The position numbers were made by a program, and so were the translations under genes. Source: M3007 sp046160345 (GTDB taxonomy: Bacteria; Bacteroidota; Bacteroidia; Chitinophagales; Saprospiraceae). From it: a DNA stretch of 43,240 bases. Below, one piece after another: positions 16,973-26,342 of the stretch. The notes under the pieces were generated by a model that did no database searches, was not told the origin of the DNA, and saw only the letters and a list, made by a program, of their open reading frames with translations. Each line of letters opens with the position of its first letter. Position 1 is the first letter of the stretch. The stretch lies in assembly GCA_046160345.1 (NCBI GenBank), contig JBJXGO010000161.1, positions 1 through 43,240 of the forward strand, read 5' to 3'.

Positions 16973-17875
16973 ATGAAGAAATTGTTTTTACCTGAAAATA
17001 TCCAAGCTGCCTTTGGTTCAAGCGTATGGCTGGTTAAAGCAGGTTTGCCAATACTCTTATGCGTTGCACTTTTCCAACAATGCAAACAAAAAGATGGGGC
17101 AAATACAGAAAACAGAGTGCTTGCAAAGGTTTACGACCGCAATCTTTATCTTGCTGAATTAGAAGGCATTGTGCCGAAGGGCACCACCCCAGGCGACAGT
17201 TCGCTTTTGGTGGCGGCGTATGTGCAACGGTGGTTACGCGAACAATTGATGATGTATGAAGCGGAGAGAAATATACCTAAAGATTTGAACATTGATGAAC
17301 TGGTGCGCAGTTACAGAGCCAGCCTTGTCCGTTTCAATTTTGAAGAAATGCTCATCGCTGAAAAATTGGACAGTACTGTTTCCGAGGATGAGTTGAGGTC
17401 TTATTATGAGAACAACAAAGATCAATTTCAGCTTGAAAGCACTATATTAAAATGTTTGCTGTTAAAACTCTCTCCACAGGCCCCATTGAATGAGATCAAT
17501 AAACTTTGGTATAGCCGAAAACCTTCAGATGCAGCAAAACTTGGCCTTTATGCGAAGCAATGGGCAGTGATTTCCTTGCTTGACCCTGAAAAATGGTACA
17601 CCTTGCAAGAAATCGCCGCGCTCCTTCCAAAAGGCACCATCACCTCTGAAAATGCTGGCTCGCGCCGTGACGGTACGCTGACCGACGGGGATTATCGGTA
17701 TTATTACCGGGTAATAGAGGCCGTACAAGGAAAAACGACTGCTCCATTTGATTATGCAAAAGACCATGCTTTGAAAATAATCCTCCACAAACGAAAACAA
17801 GAACTTTTAGAGCGATGGAAGGAGGATTTGTACCAAAAAGAACTTCGTCGTGAAAATATTAAGATCGTGCAATGA
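16973..17875 (+). CDS. SurA-like periplasmic chaperone, probable lipoprotein
   Basis: The ATG at 16973 gives 300 aa. The N-terminus is hydrophobic and ends at a Cys (LCVALFQQCKQKDG); the residues before the Cys are not a canonical lipobox, so lipidation is uncertain. The body has SurA/PrsA-type N-terminal helices (LAKVYDRNLYLAELEG, VQRWLREQLMMYEAER, SEDELRSYYENNKDQFQ). The usual parvulin catalytic domain is not evident in the C-terminal half, so it may be a chaperone without isomerase activity. Its stop overlaps the start of the next gene by four bases (ATGA), tying it to the full SurA protein downstream. Confidence 0.8.
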   Translation: MKKLFLPENIQAAFGSSVWLVKAGLPILLCVALFQQCKQKDGANTENRVLAKVYDRNLYLAELEGIVPKGTTPGDSSLLVAAYVQRWLREQLMMYEAERNIPKDLNIDELVRSYRASLVRFNFEEMLIAEKLDSTVSEDELRSYYENNKDQFQLESTILKCLLLKLSPQAPLNEINKLWYSRKPSDAAKLGLYAKQWAVISLLDPEKWYTLQEIAALLPKGTITSENAGSRRDGTLTDGDYRYYYRVIEAVQGKTTAPFDYAKDHALKIILHKRKQELLERWKEDLYQKELRRENIKIVQ

Positions 17876-19242
17876 AAAATAACATCCGATTCCTTTTGTT
17901 TTTAATACTTCCTGCCGGGCTGTTCGCCCAAAATGACAAGGCGGTGATAGACCGGGTCGTAGCCACAGTAGGAGGCGAGATCATCTTGTTAAGTGAAGTA
18001 CAGGAACAATATAGCTTTGCTAAAAAAGATCAGCCGGAATTGCCGGTTGAATACAATTGTGTGATTTTGCAAAATCTTATTGTGCAAAAACTGCTGGTGA
18101 ATCAGGCAAAACTTGACTCAGTAGAAGTAAAAGACGAAGAGGTGCAAACACAAATTGATGCCCGTATAGAGCGTTTAAGGGCTTACTTCAATCAAGATGA
18201 CAAAGCCATAGAAGAGTTCTATGGACAATCTGTAAACCAAATGAGGTCACAGCTTTCCTCGGACATGCGGAATCAACTCCTTGCAGAGCGGATGCAAGGC
18301 AAGGTGACCGAGGTTGCAACGATAACGCCGCTTGAAGTACAACGTTTTTTTGCAAATATACCGGCTGATTCCTTGCCCTATTTTAATGCTGAAGTTGAGA
18401 TCAGGGAAATTGTTTACAAGCCAAAAATAAACCAGGAGGAACAGACCAAAGCCAGACAACGAATTGAAGACCTGCATAAGCGCATTTCTGAAAAAGGAGA
18501 AGATTTCGCCGAATTGGCAAAAAAATTCAGTGACGACCTGGGAAGTGGAGCCCAAGGCGGGGATCTTGGATTTCAGAAACGTGGCACTTTTGTATCTGAA
18601 TTCGAGGCAATGGCCTACAAATTAGAACCCAATCAGTTGAGTCCGGTTATTGAAACTGACTTTGGGTTCCATATAATCCAACTTTTGGAACGCCGTGGAA
18701 ACCTGATCCATTGTCGGCACATTTTGATCAAGCCAGAAATAACGGAGGCCGACATGGATGCCTCTAAAGCAAAACTGGATACCGTGCGACAATTAATCCG
18801 GGAGGGCACCCTTTCCTTTTCGGACGCTGTAAAAAAATACGGCGATAAAAACCAACAAAGTTTCAACAATGACGGACGGGTAGCCAACCCACGTACAGGG
18901 AATACATTTTTTGAGGTAGCCGATTTGGAAACCAGCGTCTTTTTCGCCATCGACGGGATAAAAGAAGGTGATGTAGCGGAACCATTTCGGTTCAAAAGCC
19001 AGGATGGAAGCGAACAATTTCGACTGGTCCAGTTGGTCAGTCGTTCGAAGCCGCACAAAGCGGATTTGAAATTAGACTATGGCAAAATTCAAACGGCAGC
19101 CCTGGAGCAAAAAAAAGGCGATTATACCGAAAAATGGGTGCTTGAAAAACTAAATTCAACCTATTTAAGTGTTAGTGATATGTTTTACACCTGCCCAAAC
19201 CTGCAAGAAATGATTGCCATTTCGGCGGCAAGAAGGCAATAA
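17872..19242 (+). CDS. surA: Periplasmic peptidyl-prolyl isomerase SurA-like
   Basis: This 456-aa protein has a signal peptide (MKNNIRFLLFLILPAGLFAQ), a SurA N-terminal helical domain (about 22-165; VVATVGGEIILLSEV), and two parvulin-type domains. The first (about 172-275) has the full pattern EIREIVYKP, FAELAKKFSDD, GGDLGFQKRG and FGFHIIQLLERR. The second (about 280-395; HCRHILIKPE, FSDAVKKYGDK) has a divergent centre and is probably less active. It should act as an outer-membrane protein chaperone. It lies between a SurA-like lipoprotein and BamA, a functionally coherent order. Confidence 0.92.
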   Translation: MKNNIRFLLFLILPAGLFAQNDKAVIDRVVATVGGEIILLSEVQEQYSFAKKDQPELPVEYNCVILQNLIVQKLLVNQAKLDSVEVKDEEVQTQIDARIERLRAYFNQDDKAIEEFYGQSVNQMRSQLSSDMRNQLLAERMQGKVTEVATITPLEVQRFFANIPADSLPYFNAEVEIREIVYKPKINQEEQTKARQRIEDLHKRISEKGEDFAELAKKFSDDLGSGAQGGDLGFQKRGTFVSEFEAMAYKLEPNQLSPVIETDFGFHIIQLLERRGNLIHCRHILIKPEITEADMDASKAKLDTVRQLIREGTLSFSDAVKKYGDKNQQSFNNDGRVANPRTGNTFFEVADLETSVFFAIDGIKEGDVAEPFRFKSQDGSEQFRLVQLVSRSKPHKADLKLDYGKIQTAALEQKKGDYTEKWVLEKLNSTYLSVSDMFYTCPNLQEMIAISAARRQ

Positions 19243-19377
19243 TAAATGGGGTGTTTATTCAGGGTTTTCAAAATTTGAAAATCCCAAGCGCCCAGGTATC
19301 CACAAATAACCAGATCCCAAACAGCTAATTTCCACAGATATACAGATGCAAGCCATCTTGCCCACACATAATTAACC

Positions 19378-21939
19378 ATGACTGTTTCGCACAAAATAAA
19401 ACCCCTTGCGCTCTTCATTTTAACCCTGATGACCGCAGTTGCCCCGTTTATAGCATCGTCTCAAACACTGGATACGATCCTGCCCACACTTGATTACTCC
19501 CAACAGAAAGAGTATGAGATAGGAGGCGTTAGGGTCACAGGTATCCAATTTGCTGATGCGAATACGTTGATCTCTCTTTCAGGCCTGCGGGTGGGCAGTA
19601 AAGTACGTGTTCCAGGCACAGATTTTAGCAATGCAGTCCGCATACTTTGGAACCTCAAACTGTTCACAGATGTACGCATCAACCAGGAACGAACCGTAGG
19701 CGATAAAATCTTCCTGGAAATTGCTGTAAAAGAGATGCCCCGTTACACGCGCCATTCCTTTGTGGGCGTGAAAAAAAGCAAACACGATGACCTGAACGGA
19801 ATTATCAACAAGTTTTTACAAAAAGGCGCTATCCTGACCGACAATGTGAAGGCTACCTTGATACATGAATTGGAAGAGTTTTATGTAGAAAAAGGATACA
19901 TGAACGCTCGTGTAAAGATCAAGTCTCTTCCCGACGAGCGGGCTACCAATGCTACCAAGTTAGAGTTCAGCATTATTCCCGGGAAGAAAGTGAAGATCCA
20001 GGACATCCGTTTCGTCGGCAACAAAAACGTGAAATCAAGGGTTTTGCGAAAAAAAATGAAGGAGACCCATCGGAAACGCAAGCTTTTCAAAAAATCAAAA
20101 CTCGTGCGCGAGTTGTATGAAGAAGATAAGCGCAAAATTGAATCCTATTACAACAACATCGGGTACCGGGATGCAAGAATTGCAAAAGACAGCATCTGGC
20201 GAACCAAAAAAGGGCGGTTAATGATTCAAATGGACGTGGAAGAAGGCAACCGCTACTATTTCAGAAATATCCGATGGAAAGGCAACACCCTCTACGAATC
20301 CAAATATCTAGACCAGGTTTTGGGCATCAATAAAGGCGATGTTTTTAATCAAGACCTGCTCGAAACACGGCTTTCGTTCAGCCAGGACGGCCGTGACATC
20401 TCTTCATTATATCTGGATAACGGATACTTGTTTTTTCGGGTAGACCCGGTAGAAACAGCCATCGAAAACGATTCCATCGACCTCGAACTGCGCATCTATG
20501 AAGGTCCACAAGCTACCATAGACCGTGTCATCATCAAGGGCAACGACCGAACGCATGAACACATCATTCGCCGGGAATTGTTTACCCGTCCGGGCGACAA
20601 ATTCAGCCGGGCCGACATCATCCGTTCCCAACGAGAAATTGTAAACCTTGGTTACTTCAATCCCGAAGCACTTGGAATCAATACACCGGTAAATCCAGAC
20701 CGGGGTACTGTGGACATCGAATATACCGTGGAAGAGAAGCCTTCTGACCAGCTCGAACTTTCGGCTGGTTATCAGCCTGCAACCGCCTTTAGCAAAGGTG
20801 GTGTGATCGGCACCTTGGGCGTAACGTTCAACAACTTCTCCATCAGAAATATAAGGAACCGGGAGGCCTGGAACCCACTGCCCCAGGGCGATGGACAGCG
20901 TTTCAGCCTGCGTGGCCAAACTGCAGGCGAGCGTTTTCAATCTTACAATATCTCCTTCACAGAGCCCTGGATGGGGGGTAAAAAACCCAATTCACTCACG
21001 GTAGCAGGCTTCTATAATCGTTTTGCCTCGGGTTTTTCAGGCTCAGAGAGCTACCAAAAACTCGAGATCCTGCAAGGCACCGTTGGCTTTGGCACCCGCT
21101 TGAAATGGCCTGACGACAACTTTATATTCAGGGCAGATGCCGATATTCAAACCCTGAAACTGAGCAACGCAATTTCTTTTGCATTTCGCGACGATCAGGG
21201 ACGAGTGATCTCAGACGGGATTGTACACAACTACAGCCTCGGACTCACCCTTGCCCGCAACAGCATCAATGACCCCATATTTCCCAAACAAGGCTCGCTC
21301 ATTTCGTTGAAAATGAACGCCACCCCTCCCTTTTCATGGTTCAAGAGCAGAGATTTTTATCAAACTGCTGATGTCAGCGATCTCTATAAATATGCCGAAT
21401 ACCTTAAGTGGCGTGTTGATGCCGAGTGGTACACCACCCTCGTGGGCAAACTGGTGTTGAAAACCCAAGCCAAATTGGGTATCCTGGGAAAGTGGAGCGA
21501 CAAGACGAGCCTAAGCCCGTTTGAGCGTTTCGAGCTCGGTGGCGATGGTTTGAACAATCAAAACTTTGGACTAAATGCCCGCGACATTATCAGTCTTCGC
21601 GGGTACAACACAAGCGACATCATGGCACGGTACCCAGGAGGCGCTGGCGTATTCAATAAATACACGGTAGAACTTCGTTACCCCATCTCGCTCAACCCAC
21701 AAAGCACCATTTTTGTGACGGCCTTTGCACAAGGTGGCAACGCCTGGGGAAGTGTCAAAGATTTCAACCCATTCGATATCAAACGTTCAGTAGGCATGGG
21801 CTTGCGTGTGTTTTTGCCGATGTTTGGCACGCTTGGCTTTGACTACGGTATCGGTATTGACAAACCTGAGTTTTATCCCAGCCGAAAAATTTCGGATTAT
21901 GCGCGGTTCAGCATCATTTTAGGGTTTGAGCCAGATTAG
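19378..21939 (+). CDS. bamA: Outer-membrane assembly factor BamA
   Basis: This 853-aa protein has a signal peptide (cleavage near 29), successive POTRA domains over about 45-455 (EIGGVRVTGIQFADANTL; KVKIQDIRFVGNKNVKSRVLRKKM; YYFRNIRWKGNTLYESKYL; TIDRVIIKGNDRTHEHIIRREL) and a C-terminal 16-strand-type barrel. The Omp85 signature LRGY (R741-G742-Y743) is present, as are LARNSINDPIFPKQGS and the end FSIILGFEPD. It inserts beta-barrel proteins into the outer membrane. The gap after surA is 135 bp, so shared transcription is plausible but not shown. No skp/ompH follows; the next gene is on the other strand. Confidence 0.96.
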   Translation: MTVSHKIKPLALFILTLMTAVAPFIASSQTLDTILPTLDYSQQKEYEIGGVRVTGIQFADANTLISLSGLRVGSKVRVPGTDFSNAVRILWNLKLFTDVRINQERTVGDKIFLEIAVKEMPRYTRHSFVGVKKSKHDDLNGIINKFLQKGAILTDNVKATLIHELEEFYVEKGYMNARVKIKSLPDERATNATKLEFSIIPGKKVKIQDIRFVGNKNVKSRVLRKKMKETHRKRKLFKKSKLVRELYEEDKRKIESYYNNIGYRDARIAKDSIWRTKKGRLMIQMDVEEGNRYYFRNIRWKGNTLYESKYLDQVLGINKGDVFNQDLLETRLSFSQDGRDISSLYLDNGYLFFRVDPVETAIENDSIDLELRIYEGPQATIDRVIIKGNDRTHEHIIRRELFTRPGDKFSRADIIRSQREIVNLGYFNPEALGINTPVNPDRGTVDIEYTVEEKPSDQLELSAGYQPATAFSKGGVIGTLGVTFNNFSIRNIRNREAWNPLPQGDGQRFSLRGQTAGERFQSYNISFTEPWMGGKKPNSLTVAGFYNRFASGFSGSESYQKLEILQGTVGFGTRLKWPDDNFIFRADADIQTLKLSNAISFAFRDDQGRVISDGIVHNYSLGLTLARNSINDPIFPKQGSLISLKMNATPPFSWFKSRDFYQTADVSDLYKYAEYLKWRVDAEWYTTLVGKLVLKTQAKLGILGKWSDKTSLSPFERFELGGDGLNNQNFGLNARDIISLRGYNTSDIMARYPGGAGVFNKYTVELRYPISLNPQSTIFVTAFAQGGNAWGSVKDFNPFDIKRSVGMGLRVFLPMFGTLGFDYGIGIDKPEFYPSRKISDYARFSIILGFEPD

Positions 21940-21959
21940 AGGTGCTAGGATTTTGCCCC

Positions 21960-22310
21960 TTATCTCGTGCGCCACAATAACCAGCCACAAGCGATAGAGG
22001 CAATTAACAAGCCTAAAAATTCCCGGGCCAGCTCCACCCAAGGGGCTTCTGCCTTCATGGTTTCCACGATGGAGGGCATTCCCATGCGAAGCCATTGGAT
22101 AAAATCGGGGCTAAGGGAAATTGTCCAGGCCAATGCCCCGCCCAGCCACAGCCAAATCGCAGGACGGAAAGTTCGCCCAAGTGCAGCCATTGCAAAATGC
22201 GCGGCAATCCCGCCATAGAGCAGCATCCATAGCAATGGATCCGGGTCATTGTATTGGACCAGGGCAAACAGCAAGAAAACGACCGATATCGTCCAAAAAA
22301 CGTTTTTCAT
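21960..22310 (-). CDS. TMEM220-family small membrane protein
   Basis: This 116-aa protein has about four hydrophobic helices. The N-terminal signature FLLFALVQYNDPDPLLWMLLYGG matches the TMEM220 family (key residues QYNDPDP...W...YG). Function is unknown. It converges on bamA with 20 bp between stops and lies downstream of the TonB receptor on the opposite-facing strand; no functional link is evident. Confidence 0.85.
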   Translation of the reverse strand: MKNVFWTISVVFLLFALVQYNDPDPLLWMLLYGGIAAHFAMAALGRTFRPAIWLWLGGALAWTISLSPDFIQWLRMGMPSIVETMKAEAPWVELAREFLGLLIASIACGWLLWRTR

Positions 22311-22335
22311 AGGAAGAAATATTTCGTCAAAGTAA

Positions 22336-24672
22336 CTAGAACTCTATTCTCCAATTAAAATTTGGAATCGTACCGAGTTGGTATTTAGTCTCAATTTTCT
22401 CTGTGTGTGGGTCGTAGTAATGATAGGCAAAATTCTGTTGTCCGGTCAGATTTTGGATATCCAATGCAAAGGTGCTGTTGCGCCGATTGCCGAGATTTTT
22501 CCGCCAATAAACACGGACATCCACGCGGAAATAATCGCGATATTGCCGATAATACCCGTTTGCATCCTCAATGATCATCGTATTGTTTTGGAGTACAAGG
22601 TCTGGCTCTCTTGTACCTCCAACCAAAACTGCTCTGAAATTGAGACCAATTGTACGTTCCTTGCCGGCACTTTTTTCACGCTGCCATTCTTTTCCAAAAA
22701 CTACGTTTGCAATATGGCCAATGTCCCAACGGGTTGAAACCCATACGTCTGAAACACCTGAAGATCTTGGATATTTTGAATCTGAAAGACTGGTATTTGC
22801 CAACAAAAACCAGCCATCCGTCAATCGACGTTCTATACTAAGCTCTATTCCTTTGTTTCTTCCTGATCCCATTGGGGAGAAACCGTAGAATTTTTCCAAT
22901 TGAAACTCACTCGCATTCAGGATGGAGAAACTTTTTCCAGGCGAATCAGAAACATGGGTTATCCATTGTTGGTAGATCTCTGTTCTAAGCACCCATTTTT
23001 CATTTATTTGCCATGAATAGGCCGCAGAAATTTTTTTAGAGCTGGTTAAACTTGTCTCATAACTCAAAAGCCATTGGGGAGGAATTTGGCTGTAAAAACC
23101 GCCTGCGAGGGAAACCCGATGGTTTTCGGACAATTTTTGAGAAATTGATCCACGAGGCTCCACAGAGAAAGCGTAATTGAGGGGCACATCAAAATAGGAA
23201 TATGGACCCCTGAAAAACAAACCATGCATGCCCAGATCGATCAAAGTGCTTTTATTTCGACTGTTCCAGGAAAACTGCACCCAAGGCTGATTTAATAAAT
23301 ATTTGTGGCGACTAGTAGCTTGTAATACCGCATCTACGGTGGATGCTGCCTTATACTTTTGAAGTGTTCCAGAAACTCCTACCAACATTCTAAACTGTCG
23401 TCCCAGATGTTGCGAAAGAGTAATAGCGGTGGAAACTTTCGTTTCCTTGTTGTCGTCGCTGCTGCTGATCTCAGAAAAACTTGGGGAAAACGAAGTTCGC
23501 ACATTCATTTGTTCGGAGTATGCGACAGTTGTCTTTATCCAGGCGTTCCGCCAAATCCGCGACCAGTTTGACAGTCCCAAAACCCCCGTTTTTGATTCAA
23601 AATCAATATCAAAAAGATCTTTGTAGGCCTTGATCTCAGTAGTGTCGGTCTTGTGTTTGAAAATAGTCTCACTCAAACCTCCAAGCCCGAATACCGACCA
23701 GCGGCCGCCTCGTTTTCCTTGAAAATTCAGGTTAAATGAGAGGTCTTGAAAGCTGATCTGTTCATCGCCGAACGAGACGCCCAATTGCCCCAGAAGACCC
23801 ACAGTAGAGTACCGATAATTGACAAGGTAGGAATTTATGCGCTTATTGCCTATCGGCCCTTCCGCCGCCAAATCCAGTCCGATTAGTCCGGCTTGTGCGG
23901 TGAATTCGTGTTGGCGGTTATTTCCTTTTCGCAAATTCATATCCATGATACCACCCAGGGCATCGCCACAACCCGCCGGGAAAGCGCCCGTAAGCAGCGA
24001 AGAATTGTCCAAAAGTTGGGCTGAAAACATCAAAATGCCACCACTCGCCGCAGCCGGACGGTCACTAAAAGTTCCAGCGTTGGTCAGGTGGTTTGGGTTC
24101 ACAATATCTACGCCTTCAAGCCGCCAGCGCACACTGCTCGGGCTATTGCCCCGGATGCTCAGCCCATTGGCCTGGTCATCCGTGTTCGCTACCCCGGGGT
24201 AGGCCATTGCCAATCGCGCCGGGTCAAAAAATGTGGCCGGGAAACGCAAGGTTTGATCTCGTGTGAGCGGTATCTCACCTAATGGAAGCGGTGTTCGTCG
24301 GCCAGTTTGGGTGGCTGTAATAATAACTTCGGATAATTCTGAAGCAGTACGGCGAAGCGCAATATCGAGTACCTGTTCTTTGCCCGCCGTTACATTTATT
24401 TCTACAATTTTTTGATTTTCAAAGCCTTGTGCAATTATTTCAATTGAATAATAACCGGCACGTATGGTTTCAAAAACAAATTCGCCTGAAGGATTGGTAG
24501 CCAGTAAAATGGGTGCCGCAGCGCCAAGACTAAATCGCAATACCACCGTTGCTCCAACAATCACATCGCTGTTGTCGGCATCACGGACGGTACCTCGAAG
24601 GGTTTGGGCATGTGAAAGGAGTGAGAAGGCTAGAAAAAGTGGAAGAACTAAAACTCGTCTTGCTATCTTCAT
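22336..24672 (-). CDS. TonB-dependent outer-membrane receptor
   Basis: This 778-aa protein has a signal peptide (cleavage after LLSHA), a carboxypeptidase-regulatory-like domain at about 23-108 (LRGTVRDADNSDVIVGATV; GYYSIEIIAQGFENQ), a plug domain at about 115-235 (ARLAMAYPGVANTDDQANGLSIRGNSP; GGIMDMNLRKGN) and a barrel ending in NFNWRIEF with the usual terminal aromatic. It imports an unknown substrate using TonB energy. There is no SusD partner, which argues against a standard glycan locus. A TACTTTTG box lies 23 bp upstream of the start. Confidence 0.93.
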   Translation of the reverse strand: MKIARRVLVLPLFLAFSLLSHAQTLRGTVRDADNSDVIVGATVVLRFSLGAAAPILLATNPSGEFVFETIRAGYYSIEIIAQGFENQKIVEINVTAGKEQVLDIALRRTASELSEVIITATQTGRRTPLPLGEIPLTRDQTLRFPATFFDPARLAMAYPGVANTDDQANGLSIRGNSPSSVRWRLEGVDIVNPNHLTNAGTFSDRPAAASGGILMFSAQLLDNSSLLTGAFPAGCGDALGGIMDMNLRKGNNRQHEFTAQAGLIGLDLAAEGPIGNKRINSYLVNYRYSTVGLLGQLGVSFGDEQISFQDLSFNLNFQGKRGGRWSVFGLGGLSETIFKHKTDTTEIKAYKDLFDIDFESKTGVLGLSNWSRIWRNAWIKTTVAYSEQMNVRTSFSPSFSEISSSDDNKETKVSTAITLSQHLGRQFRMLVGVSGTLQKYKAASTVDAVLQATSRHKYLLNQPWVQFSWNSRNKSTLIDLGMHGLFFRGPYSYFDVPLNYAFSVEPRGSISQKLSENHRVSLAGGFYSQIPPQWLLSYETSLTSSKKISAAYSWQINEKWVLRTEIYQQWITHVSDSPGKSFSILNASEFQLEKFYGFSPMGSGRNKGIELSIERRLTDGWFLLANTSLSDSKYPRSSGVSDVWVSTRWDIGHIANVVFGKEWQREKSAGKERTIGLNFRAVLVGGTREPDLVLQNNTMIIEDANGYYRQYRDYFRVDVRVYWRKNLGNRRNSTFALDIQNLTGQQNFAYHYYDPHTEKIETKYQLGTIPNFNWRIEF

Positions 24673-24694
24673 GGCTGCAAATTTTATTAATTGG

Positions 24695-24702
24695 CAAAAG
24701 TA
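24695..24702 (-). promoter_or_regulatory. -7 box TACTTTTG for the TonB receptor gene
   Basis: On the minus strand TACTTTTG lies 23 bp before the ATG at 24672. It overlaps a plus-strand -7 box, sharing the central TA. No clear -33 box is seen. Confidence 0.4.
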
Positions 24703-24708
24703 ACTTTG
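24701..24708 (+). promoter_or_regulatory. -7 box TAACTTTG for the gamma-glutamyltransferase remnant
   Basis: TAACTTTG followed by C lies 40 bp before the ATG at 24748 and overlaps the opposing -7 box of the TonB receptor. Confidence 0.4.
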
Positions 24709-24747
24709 CTGTCATGGCATTTCTCGTATTCAAGACTAAATCAGCGT

Positions 24748-25132
24748 ATGAAAAAATATTCCTTTCTAGTCCTTGTTATTTTAATGCTTCCCAAAGCGAT
24801 CCTTTTCGGCCAGGACCCTTGGTCACGTCGAGATTTTGATGAACATGATCGATTTTGGGATGAATGCCCAGGAAGCGGGCGATGCACCGCGTTTTGACCA
24901 CCAGGGAAGCAGCGAACCTACCGGGGAGCGCATAAAAGACGCCGGACAGATCACACTTGAAAATGGCATCCCTTACGAAACCATCCGCACTTTGATGCAA
25001 ATGGGACATCGGGTAGGATGGGCGGCACCGGGGAGTTATGGCGGCTATCAGGCCATTCGTTTCGATGCGGCAAGCAAGGTTTATTTTGGGGCATCGGATG
25101 CCCCAAAAGATGGACAGGCAGCAGGATTTTAA
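24748..25132 (+). pseudogene. Gamma-glutamyltransferase remnant (internal deletion)
   Basis: A signal peptide begins at 24748 (MKKYSFLVLVILMLPKAILFGQDPW). Just after it, in the next frame (+1), comes the conserved C-terminus of gamma-glutamyltranspeptidase: GHVEILMNMIDFGMNAQEAGDAPRFDH, then GIPYETIRTLMQMGH, then YFGASDAPKDGQAAGF, ending at 25132 (pieces listed by their key residues). The family is normally about 550-600 aa; here the whole large subunit and the catalytic Thr at the start of the small subunit are gone. The simplest reading is a deletion joining the first about 25 codons to the last about 100 codons out of frame. The remaining piece cannot be an active enzyme. Attribution of the signal peptide to the same original gene is inference. 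Confidence 0.85.
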
Positions 25133-25268
25133 GAAAAAAATATTCGAATCGCCGAAATTATTCCCATTTTCACGCCGCTAAACCAGGTGATTGGTCGGAG
25201 AAACCAAACATCATGTTCTTTGAGCATTCACCTTTGTCGCTCAAAATCAAACATTCAACTGCATAACT

Positions 25269-26198
25269 ATGCCCACACTTTATTACATCCCCTTAATTGT
25301 AGTGCTCATCTTTATGAGCGTCGTGACCGTACAGCAAGGCACGGTAGCCATTACCACTATTTTTGGCAAATACAACCGCACGCTGTATCCCGGATTGAGT
25401 TTCAAAATCCCGATCATTGAGCTGATCTTTAAAAGAATTTCGGTGCAGAATCGCGCCGTAGAGCTTAACTTTCAGGCAGTTACGATAGATCAGGCAAATG
25501 TACATTTTACTTCCCTGCTCCTGTTTTCAGTCATGGACAACGCGGAAGAAACCGTGAAAAAAGTGGCCTTCAGATTCGTCGGCGACCGTGATTTTATGGC
25601 CACCCTCACCCGTACGGTGGAAGGCAGCATCCGTTCTTTTGTTGCCACAAAAAAGCAGCAAGAGGTGCTTTCCTTGCGCCGTGAGATCACAGAGGCCGTA
25701 AAAACCAACATTGACCACATGCTCGAAGACTGGGGTTTTCACCTCATCGATCTGCAGATAAACGACATCACTTTCGATGAAGAAGTGATGCGCTCCATGT
25801 CGAAGATCGTGGCCGCCAACAACCTCAAAGCCGCAGCCGAAAACGAAGGCCAGGCTTTATTGATCACAAAGACCAAAGCCGCCGAGGCAGAGGGCAACGC
25901 TATCAAGATCTCCGCCGAAGCCGAGCGCGAAGCAGCCAAGATGCGTGGTCAAGCCGTTGCGCTCTTCCGCGAAGAAGTGGCACGGGGCATGAGCCAGGCG
26001 GCCAAAGAAATGCAAACAGCCAACCTCGACACTTCTGTCATCCTCTTTTCAATGTGGACTGAAGCAATTAAAAACTTCACCGAGCATGGAAAGGGCAATA
26101 TCATCTTCCTGGATGGATCGGTGGATGGGATGCAAAAAACATTAAAGGAATTAATGGCACTAAATCAAATGGATTTTTCAGGCCAGAAAAATGGGTAG
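25269..26198 (+). CDS. SPFH/band-7 membrane protein
   Basis: This 309-aa protein has one N-terminal transmembrane helix (about 5-21), the SPFH domain (about 22-200; VQQGTVAITTIFGKYNRTLYPGLSFKIP) and an Ala/Glu-rich coiled coil (about 185-245; AAAENEGQALLITKTKAAEAEGNA). This is the stomatin/HflK-like layout of proteins that oligomerise on membranes and organise lipids or regulate proteases. No NfeD partner or FtsH is adjacent. A strong intrinsic terminator at 26243-26283 follows. Confidence 0.92.
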   Translation: MPTLYYIPLIVVLIFMSVVTVQQGTVAITTIFGKYNRTLYPGLSFKIPIIELIFKRISVQNRAVELNFQAVTIDQANVHFTSLLLFSVMDNAEETVKKVAFRFVGDRDFMATLTRTVEGSIRSFVATKKQQEVLSLRREITEAVKTNIDHMLEDWGFHLIDLQINDITFDEEVMRSMSKIVAANNLKAAAENEGQALLITKTKAAEAEGNAIKISAEAEREAAKMRGQAVALFREEVARGMSQAAKEMQTANLDTSVILFSMWTEAIKNFTEHGKGNIIFLDGSVDGMQKTLKELMALNQMDFSGQKNG

Positions 26199-26242
26199 TT
26201 CCTTTTGATATCCCTTTGGAATGGCTATTCCTTTTAGTATGG

Positions 26243-26283
26243 CGGTGATCCCGAACTTTCGGGATCACCGTTCGTGTTTTTTT
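26243..26283 (+). terminator. Intrinsic terminator after the SPFH gene
   Basis: A perfect 13-bp stem (CGGTGATCCCGAA with TTCGGGATCACCG) has a 2-nt loop and is followed by TTCGTG and a run of seven T. Confidence 0.85.
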
Positions 26284-26292
26284 AAAAAACTT

Positions 26293-26322
26293 TTTGTTTT
26301 AAAATAGGGCGTCCTATCTTCG
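26293..26322 (+). promoter_or_regulatory. Promoter-like boxes of the Rpn-type gene
   Basis: TTTG at 26293-26296, an 18-nt spacer and TATCTTCG at 26315-26322 (one mismatch to TAnnTTTG) lie 20 bp before the ATG at 26343. Confidence 0.4.
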
Positions 26323-26342
26323 CAGCCTTAATCAGCCGTGCC

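Noticed and set aside
19260..19290. Possible hairpin between surA and bamA (GGGTTTTCAAA...TTTGAAAATCCC)
   Set aside because: The stem is AT-rich and slightly out of register, with no T-run after it; not a convincing terminator.
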